Assembly (NCBI GenBank): GCA_017849575.1
Contig: JAFIGV010000019.1
Coordinates: 434,001 to 498,000 of the forward strand
Direction of reading: 5' to 3'
DNA from: Flavipsychrobacter sp.
GTDB lineage: Bacteria > Bacteroidota > Bacteroidia > Chitinophagales > Chitinophagaceae
DNA: 64,000 nt
Shown here: in pieces, positions 7,038 through 16,675 of the stretch
Layout: each line of letters begins with the position of its first letter
Position numbering within the stretch: the first letter of the stretch is position 1
The notes under the pieces: generated by a model
Told to the model about the DNA's origin: nothing
The model's database searches: none
The model's input: only the letters and a program-made list of their open reading frames with translations
Translations under genes and position numbers: made by a program

Positions 7038-8915
7038 ATGCACTACGTTTCGGCAGAAGAGATCAGCAAGAGTTATGGGGTGAAACCTTTGTTTTCAAAA
7101 ATTTCCTTTCACATCAGCGAGGGAGATAAAATTGCGTTGGTAGCAAGAAACGGCAGCGGCAAAAGCACTTTGCTGAAAATACTTTCGGGAAGAGAAACGC
7201 CCGACGAGGGAAAGGTGTGGATACACAAAGATGTGACCGTTGCGCTTTTTGAGCAGGAACCAAAATTCAATGAAGCGTTGAGCGTGCTCGATAATATTTT
7301 TCACCACGATCATCCAGTCATCAATGCCATCAAGCATTATGAAGCGGTAAGTGAACAACACGATGCAACATTGCTGGGCGAAGCCATTGTACGCATGGAC
7401 GAGCTCAATGCCTGGGATTTTGATGCGAAGGTGAAACAGATACTCGGCAAACTCAACATTCACCATCTGCAGCAGCCTGTTGTTACCCTTTCTGGTGGAC
7501 AACGCAAAAGGGTGGCGCTGGCGCAAACGCTTATTGACATTGGTTTTGAGCACCGCCACGTCCTGCTCATTATGGATGAGCCCACCAATCATCTCGATGT
7601 GGAAATGGTGGAATGGCTGGAGCATTACCTCAATCAGGAGAAGATAACCCTGCTGCTGGTGACCCACGACCGCTATTTTCTCGATGCGGTGTGTGAAGAA
7701 ATATGGGAACTCGAAGGAAGCGATCTGTACGAACATCGCGGCGACTATGAACATTTTCTCGAAAAGAAAGCCGCCCGTATTGAAAGTCAGCAGGCAACTA
7801 TAGATAAAGCACGCAACGAATACCGGAAAGAGTTGGAGTGGATGCGCAAACAGCCCAAAGCGAGAACTACCAAAGCGCGCAGCAGAGAAGACAATTTCTA
7901 TAAGGTAGAAGCTGTGGCAAAGCAGCGTATTGTGGACAATGATATAGCGCTGCAGATGAAGATGAATCGACTGGGCGGTAAAATTGCTGAACTCAAAAAA
8001 GTTTATAAGAGCTTTGGTGACAAGGTGATATTGAAGGGGTTTGATTACACTTTCAAAAAAGGAGAACGTATTGGCATTGTGGGGAAAAATGGAGCCGGAA
8101 AATCAACTTTTCTCGAAATGCTACAAGGCCATGTGACGCCCGACAGCGGGAAGATCAACATTGGCGATACCGTAGTGTTCGGCAATTTTTCGCAGCAGGG
8201 TCTTGAGATCAAAGAAGATGTAAGGGTGATCGAATACGTTAAGAATATTGCCGAAAGTTTTCCGCTTGCCGGCGGTGGCAGTCTGAGTGCTGCGCAGTTT
8301 TTACAGCTTTTTCTCTTTCCTCCCGATCAGCAATATACTTATCTCTCGCGCCTGAGCGGTGGCGAAAAAAAGCGGCTTCAGTTGCTCTCTGTGCTGTTTA
8401 GGAATCCGAATTTCCTGATTCTTGACGAACCTACAAACGATCTCGACCTGCCGACGCTGTCTGTTTTGGAAGATTTTCTGAGTGAGTTTCCTGGATGCCT
8501 GCTCATCGTATCTCACGATCGCTATTTTATGGATCGGCTGGTAGATCATTTGTTTGTTTTCGAGGGCGAGGGAGTGGTGCGCGATTTTCCGGGAAACTAC
8601 AGCCAATACCGCTTACAACAAAAGGCAGAAACTGCAAGGGCGTCTGCCGTCCCCGCCAAACCGGATACTTCAGAAAAGCCGGCGGCGAGCGCACAAAAAC
8701 AGCGTAAGCTCTCTTACAAAGAGCAGCGCGAATTTGAAGCACTCGAAAAGGAAATACCTGCACTTGAAAAGGAAAAGCAGGAAATAACAGAGAAAATGAG
8801 TGCCTCCGGACTGCCCTATGAACAATTGCAGGAGCTTAGCGCCAGAATAACGGAAGTAACCGCCTTGCTGGAAGAAAAGGAACTGCGCTGGCTGGAGCTC
8901 AGCGAATATGTTTAA
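7038..8915 (+). CDS. uup: ABC-F family ATPase, Uup-like
   Basis: The 625-residue protein has two ABC ATPase domains and no membrane segments. Walker A motifs lie at about residues 38-45 (RNGSGKST) and 350-357 (NGAGKST), signatures LSGGQ at about 151 and LSGGE at about 440, and Walker B DEPTNHLD and DEPTNDLD at about 180 and 463. The linker between domains is Arg/Lys-rich and a coiled-coil tail rich in Glu and Lys closes the protein, which is the Uup layout. ABC-F proteins act on ribosomes or nucleic acids rather than transport. The start at 7038 follows a promoter element; the longer ORF would begin upstream of it. Confidence 0.88.
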   Translation: MHYVSAEEISKSYGVKPLFSKISFHISEGDKIALVARNGSGKSTLLKILSGRETPDEGKVWIHKDVTVALFEQEPKFNEALSVLDNIFHHDHPVINAIKHYEAVSEQHDATLLGEAIVRMDELNAWDFDAKVKQILGKLNIHHLQQPVVTLSGGQRKRVALAQTLIDIGFEHRHVLLIMDEPTNHLDVEMVEWLEHYLNQEKITLLLVTHDRYFLDAVCEEIWELEGSDLYEHRGDYEHFLEKKAARIESQQATIDKARNEYRKELEWMRKQPKARTTKARSREDNFYKVEAVAKQRIVDNDIALQMKMNRLGGKIAELKKVYKSFGDKVILKGFDYTFKKGERIGIVGKNGAGKSTFLEMLQGHVTPDSGKINIGDTVVFGNFSQQGLEIKEDVRVIEYVKNIAESFPLAGGGSLSAAQFLQLFLFPPDQQYTYLSRLSGGEKKRLQLLSVLFRNPNFLILDEPTNDLDLPTLSVLEDFLSEFPGCLLIVSHDRYFMDRLVDHLFVFEGEGVVRDFPGNYSQYRLQQKAETARASAVPAKPDTSEKPAASAQKQRKLSYKEQREFEALEKEIPALEKEKQEITEKMSASGLPYEQLQELSARITEVTALLEEKELRWLELSEYV

Positions 8916-9016
8916 GGGAGGGAGAGCCTGCAGAAGCATCAAGGAATATTTTCCGGGCGTTGATTTTCTGCACATTCTTCTGATTAACTTCGGGAAAAAA
9001 TCAAAAAATAATTTTT

Positions 9017-9727
9017 ATGAGAATTGTAAAAATGTCTCTGCTGGCGCTTACGGCTGCAGTGTGCACGGTTTCCACATGGGCCCAGTCTGCCGAAGAAGTA
9101 GTGAAGAAACATCTGGAATCTATTGGTGGTGAAAAAAACTGGAAAGCACTTGAGTCTATCAAAATGACGGGCAGCATGTCGGTACAGGGAATGGAAATAC
9201 CCCTTGATATTTCGGCCATTAATAAAAAGGGCTGGCGTATGGATATGAAGGTGATGGACATGAACAACTATCAGATCGTAACCGACAAAGGTGGCTGGGT
9301 ATATTTTCCTATACAGCAACAAACGGCACCAGAGCCAATGCCGGAAGAGATGGTAAAAACTCTGCAGAAGCAGCTCGATATTCAGGGAGCTCTGGTAGAT
9401 TATAAAGCCAAGGGAAACAAACTGGAAGTAGTGGGCAAAGAAGAGCTGGACGGTGTGGCCGTAGTAAAATTGAAAATGACAAGCAGCGACGGTAGCGAGC
9501 AGTTCATGTATTTCGATGCAAAAACGTTCTACCTTCTGCGCGAGTCCAGCAGTGTTAGTACAGAGCAGGGTCCACAGGAGCTGGTAACAAACTTCAGCAA
9601 CTATAAAGCGTTGCCGGGCGGGTTGGTTATGGCTATGACCATTGATTCACCTCAGGGTCCTATCACTTTTAGCAGCATCGAAGTAAATCCAAAACTCGAC
9701 GAGGCACTCTTTGCTCCCTCCAACTAA
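9017..9727 (+). CDS. LolA-like periplasmic/outer membrane lipoprotein-sorting protein
   Basis: The 236-residue protein has a signal peptide with cleavage likely after residue 22 (STWA-Q) and then a LolA/LppX-like beta-sheet sequence, starting SAEEVVKKHLESIGGEKNW. This N-terminal pattern (a helix with HLESIGG, then a KMTGSM strand) is common in Bacteroidota proteins labelled outer membrane lipoprotein-sorting protein; they are related to LolA by fold, and their cargo is mostly unproven. It is a single gene flanked by the ABC-F gene and a bidirectional terminator. Confidence 0.7.
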   Translation: MRIVKMSLLALTAAVCTVSTWAQSAEEVVKKHLESIGGEKNWKALESIKMTGSMSVQGMEIPLDISAINKKGWRMDMKVMDMNNYQIVTDKGGWVYFPIQQQTAPEPMPEEMVKTLQKQLDIQGALVDYKAKGNKLEVVGKEELDGVAVVKLKMTSSDGSEQFMYFDAKTFYLLRESSSVSTEQGPQELVTNFSNYKALPGGLVMAMTIDSPQGPITFSSIEVNPKLDEALFAPSN

Positions 9728-9747
9728 TCTGTTGTTATGAGTTAAAG

Positions 9748-9779
9748 AAAAAAGGCGCGGAGCGATCCGTGCCTTTTTT
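9748..9779. terminator. bidirectional terminator between the LolA-like gene and porV
   Basis: An 8-bp stem GGCGCGGA / TCCGTGCC (one G-T pair) with a GCGA loop is flanked by six A on the left and six T on the right, so it can end transcription from both convergent genes. Confidence 0.85.
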
Positions 9780-9796
9780 CTTTGAAAATAGTTCGT

Positions 9797-10978
9797 CTAT
9801 TCGCCGCTGTCTGATTTAGAAAGCTCATCGAAATCAAAAACAAGTGAGAAACGGAATGTATTGGACAACGGATTGCGGTTGATACCACTGCCCGAGGGAA
9901 CGAGGTATGAACCATTGAGTGTGAATACGTTTAGCTTAACGCCAACGCCTACTGTAAGGTATTTACGATTGCCCTTAGTCTTGTCTTCGTAGAAATAGCC
10001 CGCACGCACAGCAAATTGGTTCTGATACCAGTATTCTGCACCTACGGAGATTTGAAACTCGCGTAGTTCTTCACTGAAGCCGCCGGGGGCATCGCCAAAA
10101 GAGCCGAGCATACCGGATACTACTGATTTTTCAGGAATGTAATATTTGGGTGTGCCTTGCGTACCCGAATCCTTGGGCGTAGGAACCAAAAGTTTATTGA
10201 CATCCAGTGCAAGGGTGAGCTTGTTATATTCGTCCAAAGATTTGGTGTAAGCTACACCGAGGCCCAGGTTGATCGGGATGAAATCTTTTCGAACCGAAGT
10301 ATAAGAAATTTTTGACCCCACGTTGCTCAACACGGCACCAAAACTGAAATTATCTGCGCGAAACTCGTCAATCTCTTTTGTCTTGGAATAAAACACGCCG
10401 AGGTCGGCAGAGAAAGCATTGCCCGGCTTTACGTCAGAATTGGAACTGCTATAGCCTACCGCCAGGGCAGAGTGTATATAGCGCAGTGAAAGACCTACCG
10501 AAAGATATTCCGAAAGCCGGCGCGAATAGCCAAGATCGAAAGAATATTCTCTCGGCTTACCCGTGCCCAGGGGTTGCCCCTCAATATCGGTAAAGTTGAT
10601 ATCGCCCAGGGAAAAATAGCGTATAGAACCACTGATAGCCTGATTGTCTTCGGCACCGAATTTGGCATAACCAGCCACGTAACCAAGCCAGATATCGGGC
10701 ACCAGATCTTTAAGCCAGGGGGTATAAGTCATGGAAACGCCAAAGCGCTTCTTAGCAAAAGGTAATTTTGCAACGTTCCAGTATTGCGCATTGGCATCGG
10801 GCGAAATCGCGATCCCCACATCACCCATCGCCCCTGAGCGAGCGTCTGGCGAAATACGCAAAAAGGGTACGGCGGTTGTGATGGTATTTACCTGCCCGTT
10901 TACATTGGTTTGAGCCAACGACTGGCTCGTGACACCTGTTAATAAACTTAATCCGATAAGAGCAAAGCGTCTTGCCAT
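9797..10978 (-). CDS. porV: type IX secretion system outer membrane protein PorV
   Basis: The 393-residue protein matches PorV/LptO: a signal peptide (MARRFALIGLSLLTG, cleavage near SLAQ), then the family hallmark AVPFLRISPDARSGAMGDVG, and an FadL-like beta-barrel with many alternating Gly/Tyr strands up to the C-terminus. PorV accompanies substrates at the outer membrane and brings them to the PorU sortase. The start is set at 10978 because a strong promoter -7 element overlaps the upstream in-frame ATG at 11008. It lies next to porU and gldJ, as in other Bacteroidota, but has its own promoter. Confidence 0.95.
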   Translation of the reverse strand: MARRFALIGLSLLTGVTSQSLAQTNVNGQVNTITTAVPFLRISPDARSGAMGDVGIAISPDANAQYWNVAKLPFAKKRFGVSMTYTPWLKDLVPDIWLGYVAGYAKFGAEDNQAISGSIRYFSLGDINFTDIEGQPLGTGKPREYSFDLGYSRRLSEYLSVGLSLRYIHSALAVGYSSSNSDVKPGNAFSADLGVFYSKTKEIDEFRADNFSFGAVLSNVGSKISYTSVRKDFIPINLGLGVAYTKSLDEYNKLTLALDVNKLLVPTPKDSGTQGTPKYYIPEKSVVSGMLGSFGDAPGGFSEELREFQISVGAEYWYQNQFAVRAGYFYEDKTKGNRKYLTVGVGVKLNVFTLNGSYLVPSGSGINRNPLSNTFRFSLVFDFDELSKSDSGE

Positions 10979-11005
10979 TCTATGATGATTTACTTTAAAG
11001 TTTTG

Positions 11006-11035
11006 CAAAGGTATTTAATTAAACGGTGTTGCAAA
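11006..11035 (-). promoter_or_regulatory. promoter of porV
   Basis: Minus-strand TTTG (11035-11032), an 18-base spacer and TACCTTTG (11013-11006) form a near-perfect Bacteroidota promoter. It decides the porV start codon. Confidence 0.7.
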
Positions 11036-11087
11036 CATAGCATCTTAACCTAAAAAAGAACACATGATCGTTCCCTTTCAAAAAGCA

Positions 11088-14000
11088 TTAACGGATGATT
11101 ACAAGCTTTTGGTATGCTGTTTCGCGTATCCCCTGCGAGGTGATCAGACTTAGTTTGTAAACATAGAGTCCGCTTCGCAATTGAGCGCCGTTATCATCGG
11201 TTCCGTCCCACACTATTTCATTACTGCGACTTCCATTGGGCGTAAATTCATCACGGATCGTACGCACCAGGTAGCCAGAGTTGCTGTAGATGTTGATCTC
11301 CACCTTCATGTCTTCGCCGGGATGGTTGTGCTCAAAAACAAAATGAGTTTTATCGCGGAATGGGTTGGGGTAGTTCATCAGATTATTGATTGCCACCACT
11401 TCGCCCCTTACTACAACAAAACGTACAGTACCTTCTCCCGAATTGTTGTACATATCCCAAGCCTTCACCGTAAGGGTGTGTTCGCCATCGCTGAGTCCGC
11501 TCACCGGAAAGTTGACGAAGCCATGCTGATATTCGTTAGGTGATGTCTCGTAATAATCATTCAGTATATAGGGACTCGCCACATTGCCATCCAGCACACC
11601 GGTGAGGTCGTGGCCTACGCTGTTGCCCGACACATTGATGCCCGACTCATCATACAACTGGACAAAAAGAATGCTGTTGCTGCCAGTAATTCCACCGTCG
11701 ATAAAAAGGGAATCATTCATGAACGGTTTTACCAGGGGTGCAGTTTCGTCCGCAGCCACTATATCTGATGAGCCGCCGATTTTTACGAGTGTATCCGAAC
11801 CTGCGGCATCAGTCAGTCCGTTTTCTGCGTAGTAGCTTATTTTTCCGGTGCCCAGGGTGTAATTGATGTCTTTGGGTGCAATAAAGGCAAAGGAAAACAG
11901 TCCGTTAGTCACAGATGCCTTGCCTTTGTAAATGATGTTGTTCTGTACCTGAAAGTTGCGCGTGGGACCGGTAAGTGTCTGCACCAGCCGCGCTTTATCA
12001 TAGATTGTTACATATACCCGGCCGTTGAAGTCGCTAAGCAACTGCCCGTTTTCGTCCTGCACACTACCACTGATCTGGTATTTGCCCAATGCCTTCAGCG
12101 TGTCTGTGGGCAACTGTGTATATCCGTCTATCACGGCCTCTGTCACCACGTTGTATCTTGGGAAGGCAGGCGTAAGCGCGGGGTCTCCTAACAAGGCAAA
12201 TTTTCTGAAATTACCCAATGTGGAGTAGTATTGATTGCTGCGTACATAGGTAGCATTCTTACCCATTCTAAAGGCGTCGCCAAAGGTGGGCCATTTTCCA
12301 TCGTATTTCTGAAAAAAGGCATCCAGAAAATCCACGTTCATCTGCCGGTTAAGGTATTGATACACAAGCTGTGTAGTGGTAAGCATCGCAATAGCGCCAC
12401 CGTCGGGCTTCACGATCAACTGTTCACCCGCAGATACATAGCTGGGGTCGTCGTACTTACTAAAGCTGCAGGTAGCCGTCACCACCACAGGCAGTTTATT
12501 TTCATTCTTCCAACCATTAAAATCATCCTGCGTAAGGATGCGCTCGTGGGCCAGCGTCGTAATGCTGCCATGACCATTATAATTCATTAAGAATGTTCCC
12601 TTATATACCTGATCATTAATAGCCTTGTTGCAGTCCGGAGCCCGAACACCTCCGGGTGTGGAAACGAGAGGCGTGGCCGAGATATATACTTTGGTTTCGC
12701 TGTAGAGATTGGAATGCGTATTTACCGTGGCCGCCATGATTTCACCATCGTCAAAGTGCACATTCTGATCGCCATCGTCCGCCATGATGGTAGTAGAAAG
12801 TCGCCAGGGTCCAAGTGATGCAGGACTTGCATAATTGATGATCTTATCTACCAGTCGGTTTGCTGCCTCTGCGGTATTCACGGGTAGTCTTCCTACACTA
12901 AGATCCATGGTGTTGACTACTGCATACCCGTTGCCTTGAATGCCTTCAATGTTTTCATGGTCATCAAGAAATGAGAAAAAGTCATCGCTGCAATACCCGC
13001 TGATATCATCGTCGGATTCGCTTGTCTCGTACGTAGGCACAAAGTTTGAGTTGTTAGGAATTCTGTCCTTATAATCAAAGGAGGCATCTCCCATCAGGAG
13101 AAGATAAGACGGCATATCTGCGGTGTTGGTACCTGCATTGCGATAAAGCATTCTGGCAAAGTCGCGAATTGCAGCAATGTCCTGACTACCCGAGCCAAAC
13201 TCGTTGTATATCTGATCGGTAGTGGCTACTACCGTCCTCATACCATCGTGCTGCTGATGAAAATCTGCAATCTTATTAGCAGCTTCTATAAAGTCCGGAT
13301 GCGTCACCACAATCAGATCGACGGGGCCGAGGCCGTGCAGGTTTTGCGGAGCTACAGACGATACGAACTCAGGCGAGAGGAAATTGCTCGCGTCGAAGGC
13401 AACATACTCGTGTAGGGTAGAAGCGTCGTTGGTGAAACTAAAACTGTTTCCTGATAAGCTGCCGGCAATTTTTACGGGGTGCAGCGGGTCAGTAACATCC
13501 CACACAGCGGTGTTGCCATTGCTACCCCCAATTCTAAAATTCGCCCAGTTGCCTGTGCCCACAGAGTTCCAGTCGCGAAAGTTAAAGCTGCCATTATATA
13601 GGCTTAGCGGGCTGCGCGCCGTCACTTCGATAAAGCCCAGGTAGCCCACTGCTGTATTATCGTTGGAAACATAATCAAGTTGCACGGTGGCTGTACCGCC
13701 GGGCGTAGGCATCCTTACCGATATATTGGAGCTGCTCACCACCTGATCACTAAAAAGTCCGCTTAGGGTAAACGTACCGGCATATACATTGTTGACTGTT
13801 ACCTTAAATGCCGCCGTGGAATTGCTCTTAGAGCCAATTGAAAGCCGGAACAGGCAGGTGTCGGATGTGCCGGTATGCAGTGTGAAGGTTCTTGACGAAG
13901 GCCTTGCAGCATCCACGCCAAAGTCTTCACCCCACCATGTCTTGCCAAATCTGCCAATGTTCACCAGGTCTTCTTCATGTACTGCATATTGGTCGCAGGT

Positions 14001-14831
14001 ATTAACCGGGATTGCTCCGCTCACCGTTGTATCTTTTTGCAAGGGTATTCTCTTTCCCGTTCCTTTATCGAAGCTTATAAAATAATAGCTCTTGTCTTCA
14101 AAAAGATTCTTGTAGTGATAGAAACTTTTGTTGGCCTCATATGGTGCCCATCCCATAGGTCCGCTGGCATAAAAAAGAATGTAGTCGCCGGGATCCATTT
14201 TATGATCGCCCCCATCATGTACTTCAATATTATTTTCTACAAGGTCGTCCAGGGTGTCCACAGCATTATTTTCGGACATCATCAGGCCACCGTTGCCAAA
14301 AATCCGAATGTTGTCGGGGTTGATCAGGGCCGGATCTGTGTTGAGTTTGTTCTTGATAAAGTCGTAGTCCACTTTATAGATACCCTGTGTGGCAACCGAT
14401 ATTTTGTACCAGGTTCCGGAGGCCAGCACGCTTTCTCCCTGTCCCGTAGTTTTAGCCAGCGGTTTTGGTTTTGTTGTGTTTTGTTCTTCGATGTTCAGGT
14501 CGAAGGAAACAAGTTGTGACACCGTTCCGGCTTCATTTTTTTTAAAGACCGGTATATTAATAAAGGCAAAAGCCTGTTTGCGCTCCATACCCAGGGCTAC
14601 TTCAGTAGCCGCATCAACTGGAATTTCCGGGGGGGTGCCAGATACAGGCTCATACACCGTATTGGAAATCACAACCTCCGGAGCCGCAAACTGTTTCAGG
14701 TTTATTTTCTCGGTGATATAGCCATCAGATATTTTTCGCGGATTAACCTCGCAATGCTTTGTAGAAGATTGGGCGAAACAGAAGCTGTGGCCAAGCAGGC
14801 ACAGGGATAAAATGCTGGTTATTTTCTTCAT
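11088..14831 (-). CDS. porU: type IX secretion system sortase PorU (C25 gingipain-like)
   Basis: The 1247-residue protein starts with a signal peptide (MKKITSILSLCLLGHSFCFAQ would be its first 21 residues) and holds a peptidase C25 domain at about residues 540-900. The catalytic His is in NGHGS near residue 754 and the Cys in TATCSF near residue 784. The C-terminus has a FlgD-like Ig domain (NYPNPFRDKTHF and WDGTDDNGAQLRSGLYVYKL). PorU removes the C-terminal signal of type IX cargo at the cell surface and attaches the cargo to lipopolysaccharide. The in-frame extension to 15056 is rejected because it crosses the promoter region shared with gldJ. Cargo candidates in this window lie at 26.9 and 34.1 kb. 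Confidence 0.95.
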   Translation of the reverse strand: MKKITSILSLCLLGHSFCFAQSSTKHCEVNPRKISDGYITEKINLKQFAAPEVVISNTVYEPVSGTPPEIPVDAATEVALGMERKQAFAFINIPVFKKNEAGTVSQLVSFDLNIEEQNTTKPKPLAKTTGQGESVLASGTWYKISVATQGIYKVDYDFIKNKLNTDPALINPDNIRIFGNGGLMMSENNAVDTLDDLVENNIEVHDGGDHKMDPGDYILFYASGPMGWAPYEANKSFYHYKNLFEDKSYYFISFDKGTGKRIPLQKDTTVSGAIPVNTCDQYAVHEEDLVNIGRFGKTWWGEDFGVDAARPSSRTFTLHTGTSDTCLFRLSIGSKSNSTAAFKVTVNNVYAGTFTLSGLFSDQVVSSSNISVRMPTPGGTATVQLDYVSNDNTAVGYLGFIEVTARSPLSLYNGSFNFRDWNSVGTGNWANFRIGGSNGNTAVWDVTDPLHPVKIAGSLSGNSFSFTNDASTLHEYVAFDASNFLSPEFVSSVAPQNLHGLGPVDLIVVTHPDFIEAANKIADFHQQHDGMRTVVATTDQIYNEFGSGSQDIAAIRDFARMLYRNAGTNTADMPSYLLLMGDASFDYKDRIPNNSNFVPTYETSESDDDISGYCSDDFFSFLDDHENIEGIQGNGYAVVNTMDLSVGRLPVNTAEAANRLVDKIINYASPASLGPWRLSTTIMADDGDQNVHFDDGEIMAATVNTHSNLYSETKVYISATPLVSTPGGVRAPDCNKAINDQVYKGTFLMNYNGHGSITTLAHERILTQDDFNGWKNENKLPVVVTATCSFSKYDDPSYVSAGEQLIVKPDGGAIAMLTTTQLVYQYLNRQMNVDFLDAFFQKYDGKWPTFGDAFRMGKNATYVRSNQYYSTLGNFRKFALLGDPALTPAFPRYNVVTEAVIDGYTQLPTDTLKALGKYQISGSVQDENGQLLSDFNGRVYVTIYDKARLVQTLTGPTRNFQVQNNIIYKGKASVTNGLFSFAFIAPKDINYTLGTGKISYYAENGLTDAAGSDTLVKIGGSSDIVAADETAPLVKPFMNDSLFIDGGITGSNSILFVQLYDESGINVSGNSVGHDLTGVLDGNVASPYILNDYYETSPNEYQHGFVNFPVSGLSDGEHTLTVKAWDMYNNSGEGTVRFVVVRGEVVAINNLMNYPNPFRDKTHFVFEHNHPGEDMKVEINIYSNSGYLVRTIRDEFTPNGSRSNEIVWDGTDDNGAQLRSGLYVYKLSLITSQGIRETAYQKLVIIR

Positions 14832-14867
14832 GTGGTTCTCGATTACAGGCACACCCTGAATGGTTAT

Positions 14868-14875
14868 CAAAATTA
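14868..14875 (-). promoter_or_regulatory. -7 promoter element of porU
   Basis: Minus-strand TAATTTTG (14875-14868) fits TAnnTTTG and lies 37 bases before the chosen porU ATG. No clear TTTG partner is seen. Confidence 0.4.
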
Positions 14876-15002
14876 CGTAATTAAGTATCTCTGCGTTTTT
14901 GAGACAGGCAATGTGGAGATAAAACGAAAAACATAACAGAATATTATGAATTGACAACAGAAAAAAGTTTTTTGCTTTTTTTATTCCAGAAGGTTTCAAT
15001 GC

Positions 15003-15033
15003 TTGACATTTTGAAAAGAATGCTCTAACATTG
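15003..15033 (+). promoter_or_regulatory. candidate promoter of gldJ
   Basis: CTTG-like sequence (TTG at 15003-15005) and TAACATTG (15026-15033), 20 bases apart, each differ by one base from the Bacteroidota consensus and precede the gldJ ATG at 15085. Confidence 0.4.
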
Positions 15034-15084
15034 TAACGCTTTTTAACTATTGTCAATCAATCTAGCTAATATTTTTCACTGATT

Positions 15085-16605
15085 ATGAAAAGAACTTTCA
15101 TTGGCTTGAGTATGCTGTGTGTGGGAGCAGCCACTTTTCTACCAGCTTGCTCATCAAACAACAAATCCACTGGTGTCTCAAGGGCTACAGGATGGGATTA
15201 CAACGACCCTCGCCTGGGTGGATATGATGTTCCCAATTACCCTGGTCAGCAAATGGGTCCCGGCCTCACTTTCGTAGAAGGTGGTCGTTTTACCATGGGC
15301 CAAACTGAGGAAGATCTTACAGTAGAACGCAACAATATACCGCGTACGGTTTCTGTGTCGTCCTTTTATATGGACGAAACTGAAGTAGCCAACGTACATT
15401 ATCGCGAATATATTTACTGGCTTCAACGCGCGTACGGATCAGATTATCCGGACGTGATCGCAAAAGCTATGCCAGATAGTACAGCCTGGCGCAGGGCGCT
15501 TTCTTACAACGAACCTTTGGTGCAGTACTATTTCCGCCATGCGGCCTATAACTATTATCCGGTGGTGGGTGTAAACTGGTATCAGGCAAATGAGTTCGCC
15601 AAGTGGAGGAGTGACCGTGTTAATGAATACATCCTGATCAAGAACGGAATGCTGAAAAAGAATCCGAATCAGGTGAATGAAGATGTTTTCACTACTGAGG
15701 CTTATATCAGCGGTCAGTACGAAGGTGCATCCGGTGTAAGGAAGAAACGCGATCTTGATCCTAACGGTTCCGGACGTCGTAACATTGGCTATGCAGATGG
15801 ATACCTGTTACCAAACTACCGTCTCCCGACAGAGGCTGAGTGGGAATATGCAGCTCTTGGCCTTGCAGGCAATAACCCTGAGCCCGAAACCCGCCGCCGT
15901 CGTGGTGAAGAAGTGGTTACCGATCGTAATGTATATCCATGGGGACCCAAAGATGGTGTTCGCTCAGGTATGCGCAATCAGCAGCAAGGTGAATTCCTTG
16001 GAAACTTCAAACGTGGACCTGGCGATGCGATGGGTGTAGCCGGCGGTCTTAATGACAATGCTGATATCCCCGCTCCGGTATTTTCTTACAAGCCCAATGC
16101 ATTTGGTCTGTATAATATGGCCGGCAACGTAAGCGAGTGGGTATTGGATACTTATCGCCCGCTTACTTACCAGGATGCTGAAGATTTCCGTCCTTTCCGT
16201 GGTAACGTTTTTGATACCTACAGAAGGATTGCTGAAGACAATACCCTGGAAGAAAAAGATAGCCTCGGTAACCTGACCACACGTCTGATGACCGGAGAAG
16301 AAATTGCAGAAAAGAGAAATCAGAACTTCATGGTTAATGATCCGGATGCGAGAGACTACATTGACGGTGATTCAGTATTCGTATATGACTATGGCCGTAC
16401 GACACTTATCAACAACGACAGCCGTGTGATCAAAGGTGGAAGCTGGGCAGATCGTGCTTACTGGATGTCTCCGGGCACACGCCGCTATCAGCAAGCCAAT
16501 CAGGGTAGCGCTACAGTAGGCTTCCGTCTGGTAATGGATCGCCTCGGCAGCCCAAGTGGTCGCAACGATCAGGGATCGGGCAACTACTTTGGCCGCAGAA
16601 GATAA
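15085..16605 (+). CDS. gldJ: gliding motility / T9SS lipoprotein GldJ
   Basis: The 506-residue lipoprotein (lipobox LPAC, Cys22) contains an FGE-sulfatase (SUMF1-like) domain: TFVEGGRFTMGQ near residues 60-72, SFYMDETEVANVHYREY, a GVNWYQANEFAKW segment, LPTEAEWEYAALG and the C-terminal VIKGGSWADRAYWM and ATVGFRLV. The GWDYNDPRLGGY motif after the lipid anchor is that of GldJ and GldK. The porU-porV context favours GldJ. GldJ is needed for gliding in Flavobacterium and stabilises the GldK ring of the type IX machine. The formylglycine-forming cysteines are absent, as expected for a structural member. Confidence 0.88.
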   Translation: MKRTFIGLSMLCVGAATFLPACSSNNKSTGVSRATGWDYNDPRLGGYDVPNYPGQQMGPGLTFVEGGRFTMGQTEEDLTVERNNIPRTVSVSSFYMDETEVANVHYREYIYWLQRAYGSDYPDVIAKAMPDSTAWRRALSYNEPLVQYYFRHAAYNYYPVVGVNWYQANEFAKWRSDRVNEYILIKNGMLKKNPNQVNEDVFTTEAYISGQYEGASGVRKKRDLDPNGSGRRNIGYADGYLLPNYRLPTEAEWEYAALGLAGNNPEPETRRRRGEEVVTDRNVYPWGPKDGVRSGMRNQQQGEFLGNFKRGPGDAMGVAGGLNDNADIPAPVFSYKPNAFGLYNMAGNVSEWVLDTYRPLTYQDAEDFRPFRGNVFDTYRRIAEDNTLEEKDSLGNLTTRLMTGEEIAEKRNQNFMVNDPDARDYIDGDSVFVYDYGRTTLINNDSRVIKGGSWADRAYWMSPGTRRYQQANQGSATVGFRLVMDRLGSPSGRNDQGSGNYFGRRR

Positions 16606-16627
16606 TAGTTATAAAAAGCAATAAATG

Positions 16628-16658
16628 CCCCTCAGAAATCTGAGGGGTTTTTATTTTT
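16628..16658 (+). terminator. intrinsic terminator after gldJ
   Basis: CCCCTCAGA (16628-16636) and TCTGAGGGG (16639-16647) form a strong stem followed by a T-rich tail to 16658. The tail also contains a TAnnTTTG element. Confidence 0.88.
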
Positions 16659-16659
16659 G
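16652..16659 (+). promoter_or_regulatory. possible -7 promoter element of murF inside the terminator tail
   Basis: TATTTTTG (16652-16659) followed by CGC has the same form as the atpD element and lies 16 bases before the murF start. No TTTG upstream element is present, since that space is the terminator stem. Confidence 0.35.
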
Positions 16660-16675
16660 CGCATAACTTGTACAC

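Noticed and set aside
14832-15056. N-terminal extension of porU to 15056
   Set aside because: It would precede the signal peptide and cover the promoter region shared with gldJ.
15085-16605. Sulfatase-modifying (formylglycine-generating) enzyme
   Set aside because: The fold matches, but the active-site cysteines are missing and the porU/porV context points to GldJ.
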